Position numbers and translations under genes: made by a program
In this document: positions 24,906-28,242 of the stretch, piece after piece
How the letters are laid out: each line of letters opens with the position of its first letter
Numbering within the stretch: the stretch's first letter is position 1
The notes under the pieces: generated by a model
Database searches by the model: none
What the model saw: the letters and a program-made list of their open reading frames with translations, nothing else
What the model was told of the DNA's origin: nothing
Source of the DNA: Sulfurimonas sp.
GTDB taxonomy: Bacteria > Campylobacterota > Campylobacteria > Campylobacterales > Sulfurimonadaceae
Length of the DNA stretch: 28,242 nt
Assembly (NCBI GenBank): GCA_027047745.1
Contig: JALTUB010000376.1
Span: forward strand, 1-28,242
Direction of reading: 5' to 3'

Positions 24906-25700
24906 CTATTTCACCGCTATATTAACAGTTGCGTACATTCCAGGATAAACAGATACATGAGGATGCTTAAAAGATATTTTTATCTTAAAGGTATGGGTCA
25001 TAGGGTTTGAACTTGGAATTATTGCTGAGACTTTACCTATGCTTTTTAAACCAACTGAAGGGATTTCAACTGAAACTTTTGTTCCATATTTTACAAAGGC
25101 AAGATTGTTCTCTGCTATCTCAACTACAATTTTGAGCTTACTTAGGTCTGAGAGAACGATTGCAGGCATTCCAGGCATAGCCATCTCGCCAACTTTTATA
25201 TTTTTCTTAACTACAACACCATCATTTGGAGCTTTTACATTAAGATATTCGTATTGATGCTCTACTTCTTTAAGTTTTGCTTTAGCTTGGTCTAACTGTT
25301 TTTTTGAAATTTCAATCATATCTTTTAGATTTTTTGCAGCTAAGGCTAGATTTTCTACTTCAAATTTAGAAACCATATCTTTCTTTAGTAGTCTTCTGTT
25401 TCTATCAAGATTTAGTTTTACATTTACATATTTGTTTTGATGCATTTGAACACTAAGCTGGGCTTCAGAAATAGCAAGTTTAACTTGCGAAAGTGCAGAG
25501 TCTATCTCTCTTGAGTCAATAGAGTATAGAAGCTGTCCTTTTTTAACAAAGTCACCCTCTGAAACTTTTACTTGAGTAACGAAGCCCATAAAACTACTTG
25601 TTATCATTTTCTTATTATCGGAGATAACATTTCCTGAAAGTGTAAGGTTTTGTGCATATATTGATATTGTAAACAACAATAGTGTAAATAATATTTTCAT
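24906..25700 (-). CDS. Periplasmic membrane fusion (adaptor) protein of the RND system
   Basis: A 264-residue HlyD/AcrA-type adaptor that would link the RND pump to an outer-membrane channel. It has a signal peptide (about 1-16), a lipoyl-like half (G-F-V-T-Q-V-K-V-S-E-G-D-F-V, then K-G-Q-L-L), a coiled-coil hairpin (about 70-150), the second lipoyl half (A-P-N-D-G-V-V-V) and a beta-barrel domain. It is short because the C-terminal membrane-proximal part is reduced. I set the start at 25700, where AGGA lies six bases upstream. The ATG five codons earlier (25715) has no ribosome site and would put that AGGA inside the gene. First gene of the operon. Confidence 0.88.
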   Translation of the reverse strand: MKILFTLLLFTISIYAQNLTLSGNVISDNKKMITSSFMGFVTQVKVSEGDFVKKGQLLYSIDSREIDSALSQVKLAISEAQLSVQMHQNKYVNVKLNLDRNRRLLKKDMVSKFEVENLALAAKNLKDMIEISKKQLDQAKAKLKEVEHQYEYLNVKAPNDGVVVKKNIKVGEMAMPGMPAIVLSDLSKLKIVVEIAENNLAFVKYGTKVSVEIPSVGLKSIGKVSAIIPSSNPMTHTFKIKISFKHPHVSVYPGMYATVNIAVK

Positions 25701-25739
25701 TTTGAGTCCTAGCATTAATATTTAGTCATAAATTTTATT

Positions 25740-25755
25740 ATTATACTATATTATA
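25740..25755 (-). promoter_or_regulatory. Two candidate -10 boxes for the RND operon
   Basis: On the minus strand TATAAT occurs twice, at 25755-25750 and 25745-25740, ten bases apart and 40-50 bases before the adaptor ATG at 25700. Either could serve. No operator palindrome for an efflux repressor was recognised, and no TetR or MarR gene is adjacent. Confidence 0.45.
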
Positions 25756-25834
25756 CGAAGAAAATGCTTAAAAGAAAGTATATAAAAATAGTAAAGTGAT
25801 TTTGATTTGAAATATAGTTAAAAAGATGATTTTG

Positions 25835-25869
25835 AAAAAAAGAGTTCCCAAAGCAAAAGTTGCCTTGAG
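25835..25869 (-). terminator. Intrinsic terminator of the 98-residue protein gene
   Basis: Read on the minus strand, CTCAAGGCAA and TTGCTTTGGG form a ten-pair stem with two G-T wobbles and a three-base loop. After three further bases comes a run of seven T. It lies 25 bases after the stop codon at 25894. It separates this gene from the RND operon, which is then transcribed from its own promoter. Confidence 0.7.
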
Positions 25870-25893
25870 AGATATAAAAAATTAAACTATGAA

Positions 25894-26190
25894 TTAGTCA
25901 GTAATTTTTTTATAAACACCTTTAGCTGCACCAGCCATGATTACCATTGGAGCTGAACCAACAGCCATACCAGCACCAGCCGCTTCACCCATGTAACCAG
26001 CTAATTTTTCGATTAACTCAGCCATTCTAGTTTCACCACCAAAACCACTTACGATTACTTTTGCTTTGTCTGAACCAATTTCACGAGCTGAAGTGATTTG
26101 ACCATCTAATGCTGTAAGTGCACTTACTACTGTTGCTTCTGTTGCGTCCATTTGTGCTTCTGCGATATCTACTAATTTATTTGTTGCCAT
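25894..26190 (-). CDS. Small alpha-helical orphan protein with glycine/alanine-rich C-terminal half
   Basis: I do not recognise this 98-residue protein. It has no cysteine, tryptophan or histidine, one phenylalanine and one proline, and no signal peptide. Residues 3-30 look helical and acidic; residues 31-60 are mixed and contain S-G-F-G-G. Residues 61-92 are rich in G, A and M with small-residue spacing (M-G-E-A-A-G-A-G-M-A-V-G), like a glycine-zipper helix that could pack against itself or enter a membrane. An AAGGA site lies seven bases before the ATG. The gene stands alone between a long divergent regulatory region and its own strong terminator, and its codons look like those of a well-expressed gene. 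This argues for a real, abundant, independently regulated protein. Confidence 0.75.
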   Translation of the reverse strand: MATNKLVDIAEAQMDATEATVVSALTALDGQITSAREIGSDKAKVIVSGFGGETRMAELIEKLAGYMGEAAGAGMAVGSAPMVIMAGAAKGVYKKITD

Positions 26191-26543
26191 TTTAAATTCC
26201 TTTTATATATTGTTAAATTTTATTTTGAGCTAAATCTTCCATATTATGAATGATTGCTTGATGAAAGTATAATATAGATTAGTTTAAATATAACTTAAAT
26301 ATATATTTATAATAGTATTATTTTATATCATAATATGTTAAAATCATACTCATAGTTATTTAAAATATTATTTAGATATTAGTTTATATTATTTTATTAC
26401 ATATTTGTTACATTTATTATATTAATGTAACAAATATGTAACAAATTAAGAAAAGATTAATATTTTTTAAACTACACTTGTACCAAGCTTTGCAATAGAG
26501 TTCTATGACTTATATTTAAAATTGCAGAAGTAAGGAGTTATAT
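26191..26543. other. 353-base AT-rich divergent intergenic region
   Basis: No open reading frame or RNA gene is recognisable here. The region separates the minus-strand 98-residue gene from the plus-strand LolA-like gene, so both promoters must lie in it. It is almost pure A and T over 26275-26470. It contains one perfect inverted repeat (26397-26441). The only mixed-composition stretch is 26470-26520. AGTAAGGAG just before 26544 is the ribosome site of the plus-strand gene. Confidence 0.7.
26397..26441. repeat. Perfect 18-base inverted repeat, candidate operator
   Basis: TTACATATTTGTTACATT (26397-26414) is repeated exactly in inverse as AATGTAACAAATATGTAA (26424-26441) across a nine-base spacer. 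The half-site GTAACAAAT also occurs as a direct repeat at 26427-26435 and 26438-26446, so the array holds at least three copies (one inverted at 26403-26411). No T-run follows, which argues against a terminator. The position between divergent genes favours a regulator-binding site. Confidence 0.65.
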
Positions 26544-27503
26544 ATGACACATGTTAAAACAAAAATGATGGCTGTAGGAGCACTTTCAACGCTTCTTACA
26601 ACTGGAGTATTTGCCGGAGTTCCAGTCGATCTTGCATATCCAAAAGGTGAGTTAAAAAATGCAGAAAAGATTATGGAAAATGTTTATTTTGTAAACCATT
26701 TCTATGCTTTTAAGAACTACTCTATAGAGAAGAAAAGAAGAACTATTACCGTTCTTGTTAAAAAATCAGTTGGTGAAAAGCCGTTGACTGATACTGTTGA
26801 GAGATACTTAAACAATAACTATCTTAAAGATCCAGTAGTAAAAGCAAAAGACCTTGCGATTTTCCGTTCAGGGCAGATGAGGGGAACTGGTATGCTTATC
26901 ACGGACTATAAAGATGACAAGCGTTCACAAGAGTACCTAGCATGGTTACCTGCACTTCGTAAGATTCGTCGTTTTGCACAACCAGCTTATGATGATGCTT
27001 GGGGTGGAACTGACTTTACATTTGGTGATGTAACACTTCGTAAACCTATGAATGAAACACATAAGTTGATGGATGTTGAAACATTTGGTAAAAGAGTTCA
27101 TGTATTACATATACCAAAAGCTCAACAAACAAGTACAACAAAAAAACTTCCTGATGGAACTGATGAATATAAAGGCAACAAAGTATATAAAGTTAAAAGT
27201 ACAACTAAGTTTTCTGGATGGTGGTATGACTACCGTATCACTTATGTAGATACTAAAAACTTTTCTGACTATAGAACTGAATACTACAAAAAAGGTAAAT
27301 TAGTTAAAATTTTAGAGAAAAACTGGAAGGCTATAGAGGGACAAAAAGATCCTCGTGCGCTTCGTTGGTTTACATGGTATGCTAAAACAATGGAAACAGG
27401 TCATGAAACTATGGCTTACATCCCTAAAAAAGTTACAAAATACAATACACACTTAAAAAGTTCACTTTGGACTAAAAAAACTCTAACTAAGATTAAGAGA
27501 TAA
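26544..27503 (+). CDS. Periplasmic LolA-like outer-membrane lipoprotein-sorting family protein
   Basis: The 319-residue protein has a signal peptide (about 1-24, T-G-V-F-A-G). Its central block reads Y-L-A-W-L-P-A-L-R-K-I-R-R-F, then W-G-G-T-D-F-T-F-G-D-V. This is the signature of the LolA_like group annotated as outer-membrane lipoprotein-sorting proteins (PF17131 type), not of true LolA. A second region with W-W-Y-D-Y-R-I-T-Y-V-D continues the half-barrel. Such proteins are commonly encoded with a DUF1302 outer-membrane protein, as here, 11 bases downstream, and often with an MMPL-type RND exporter. They are thought to move hydrophobic ligands across the periplasm; the ligand is unknown. 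The ribosome site AAGGAG is ideal. Confidence 0.85.
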   Translation: MTHVKTKMMAVGALSTLLTTGVFAGVPVDLAYPKGELKNAEKIMENVYFVNHFYAFKNYSIEKKRRTITVLVKKSVGEKPLTDTVERYLNNNYLKDPVVKAKDLAIFRSGQMRGTGMLITDYKDDKRSQEYLAWLPALRKIRRFAQPAYDDAWGGTDFTFGDVTLRKPMNETHKLMDVETFGKRVHVLHIPKAQQTSTTKKLPDGTDEYKGNKVYKVKSTTKFSGWWYDYRITYVDTKNFSDYRTEYYKKGKLVKILEKNWKAIEGQKDPRALRWFTWYAKTMETGHETMAYIPKKVTKYNTHLKSSLWTKKTLTKIKR

Positions 27504-27514
27504 AGGAAAAGATG

Positions 27515-28242
27515 ATGAAAATGAAAAAAATAGCCCTATCTCTAGCTTCTGTTGCACTCTTAGCAATGCCTTCGTATATCTTGGCTGATGATGACACAGA
27601 TGGAGATGGATACGAATTTCCTATCGATATTTCTGGTGAACTTATAGGCAACTACAGTGTATTTACAAATAGTGGTGAGACTCACAATCCTCAAAAAAAT
27701 GCTAATGGTAGCAACAAAAGGCATAACATAGGCTCTCAAAGAGTCACTGAGGTAAAAGCAAAACTTTACCTTGACCAAGAGGTTAATGATAACTTTAGCT
27801 GGCATGGTGAACTTGACCTTAACAAAGATTGGGCAGCTATCAATGGATATAGAGATACTCGTATCAACTCTCAATTTGATTGGTTAAGAGAGTTTTATGC
27901 AGACATTAGTGTCACTGATAACCTATCTGTTAGACTTGGTAAGCAACAAGTTGTATGGGGAAAAGCTGATGGAGTTAAGTTTCTTGACATCATCAACCCA
28001 ACTGATTTTCGTCACTGGGGACAAGACTCTATGGAGGACAGCCGTATAGCTCTATGGATGTTAAACGCAGAGTATGCCATCAATGACAACAGCTCATTCC
28101 AAATGATATATGTTCCACAGGTAAATGTAACGAACCAAATCCCAGGACTTTTAAATGTAGAAACTGGAGACGCAGGACAAGAGTTTGTTTCACTTGGAAC
28201 TGATACGCTTTTTGGGCAGTATAATGGGTTTTATAATATTGG
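27515..28242 (+). CDS. DUF1302 family outer-membrane protein, 3' part beyond the window
   Basis: An open frame runs to the end of the window (242 residues seen). It has a signal peptide (about 1-24, ending I-L-A), then an acidic stretch D-D-D-T-D-G-D-G. Beta-strand-rich sequence follows, containing the DUF1302 hallmark R-L-G-K-Q-Q-V-V-W-G-K-A-D-G and D-I-I-N-P-T-D-F-R. DUF1302 proteins are large (about 500-600 residue) predicted beta barrels, so more than half is missing. The AGGA at 27504-27507 is seven bases from the ATG at 27515 and four from the one at 27512, so 27515 is preferred. It forms an operon with the LolA-like gene 11 bases upstream. The acidic D-x-D-G-D-G run just after the signal peptide resembles a calcium-binding loop, which may be incidental. 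Confidence 0.85.
   Translation, partial: MKMKKIALSLASVALLAMPSYILADDDTDGDGYEFPIDISGELIGNYSVFTNSGETHNPQKNANGSNKRHNIGSQRVTEVKAKLYLDQEVNDNFSWHGELDLNKDWAAINGYRDTRINSQFDWLREFYADISVTDNLSVRLGKQQVVWGKADGVKFLDIINPTDFRHWGQDSMEDSRIALWMLNAEYAINDNSSFQMIYVPQVNVTNQIPGLLNVETGDAGQEFVSLGTDTLFGQYNGFYNI

Noticed and set aside
26481..26496. Sigma-54-like promoter before the LolA-like gene
   Set aside because: The spacing to TTGCA fits, but the essential GG of the -24 element is GT and only three of six bases match.
27560..27874. Minus-strand open frame of 104 residues
   Set aside because: It lies antisense within the DUF1302 gene, whose plus-strand frame has a signal peptide and family motifs and runs off the window edge.

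Overview
The window is AT-rich, gene-dense DNA from a Campylobacterota (Epsilonproteobacteria) genome, most like a sulfur-oxidising Sulfurimonas-type bacterium. This rests on the base composition, the protein flavour and the gene order. The run protease-purC-purS-purQ-SH3 protein-plsC-(DUF190)-crcB matches, as I remember it, the order around Cj0511-Cj0517 of Campylobacter jejuni. No rRNA, tRNA, IS element or CRISPR array is visible.

Layout. (1) 1-5775: a very large duplicated DUF445 membrane protein, then a thioredoxin cluster (trxA, a membrane-anchored thioredoxin-fold protein without cysteines, trxB). (2) 5836-9933: an exported two-domain rhodanese overlapping an 814-residue fusion of a membrane ferredoxin (NapH/NosR type) to a cyclic-nucleotide-binding-like sensor domain, then dapB. 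(3) 10063-13908: an accessory cassette of three same-strand genes: a C5 cytosine methyltransferase, an HNH endonuclease starting 3 bases later, and a coiled-coil DUF2130 protein with a possible nuclease core. It lies between housekeeping genes and looks like an inserted restriction-modification module. (4) 13948-16170, minus strand: aroK, an exported thioredoxin-like protein and hisD, with overlapping ends. (5) 16251-21638, plus strand: ctpA protease, purC, purS, purQ, an SH3-containing membrane protein, plsC, DUF190 and crcB, all abutting or overlapping, ending at a compact terminator shared with the convergent operon. (6) 21655-25700, minus strand: a membrane fusion protein followed by an RND efflux pump split into two half-length genes. 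(7) 25894-26190, minus strand: a small well-expressed-looking orphan protein with its own terminator. (8) 26191-26543: an AT-rich divergent intergenic region with a perfect 18-base inverted repeat. (9) 26544-28242, plus strand: a LolA-like periplasmic protein and the start of a DUF1302 outer-membrane protein, cut by the window edge.

Most of the window is ordinary core metabolism (thioredoxin reduction, lysine, histidine, shikimate and purine synthesis, phospholipid acylation, fluoride export). The parts worth a second look are the restriction cassette with its DUF2130 partner, the ferredoxin-sensor fusion, the cleanly split RND pump, the 98-residue orphan protein and the inverted repeat near it. 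Function calls come from motif recognition only; no database search was run.
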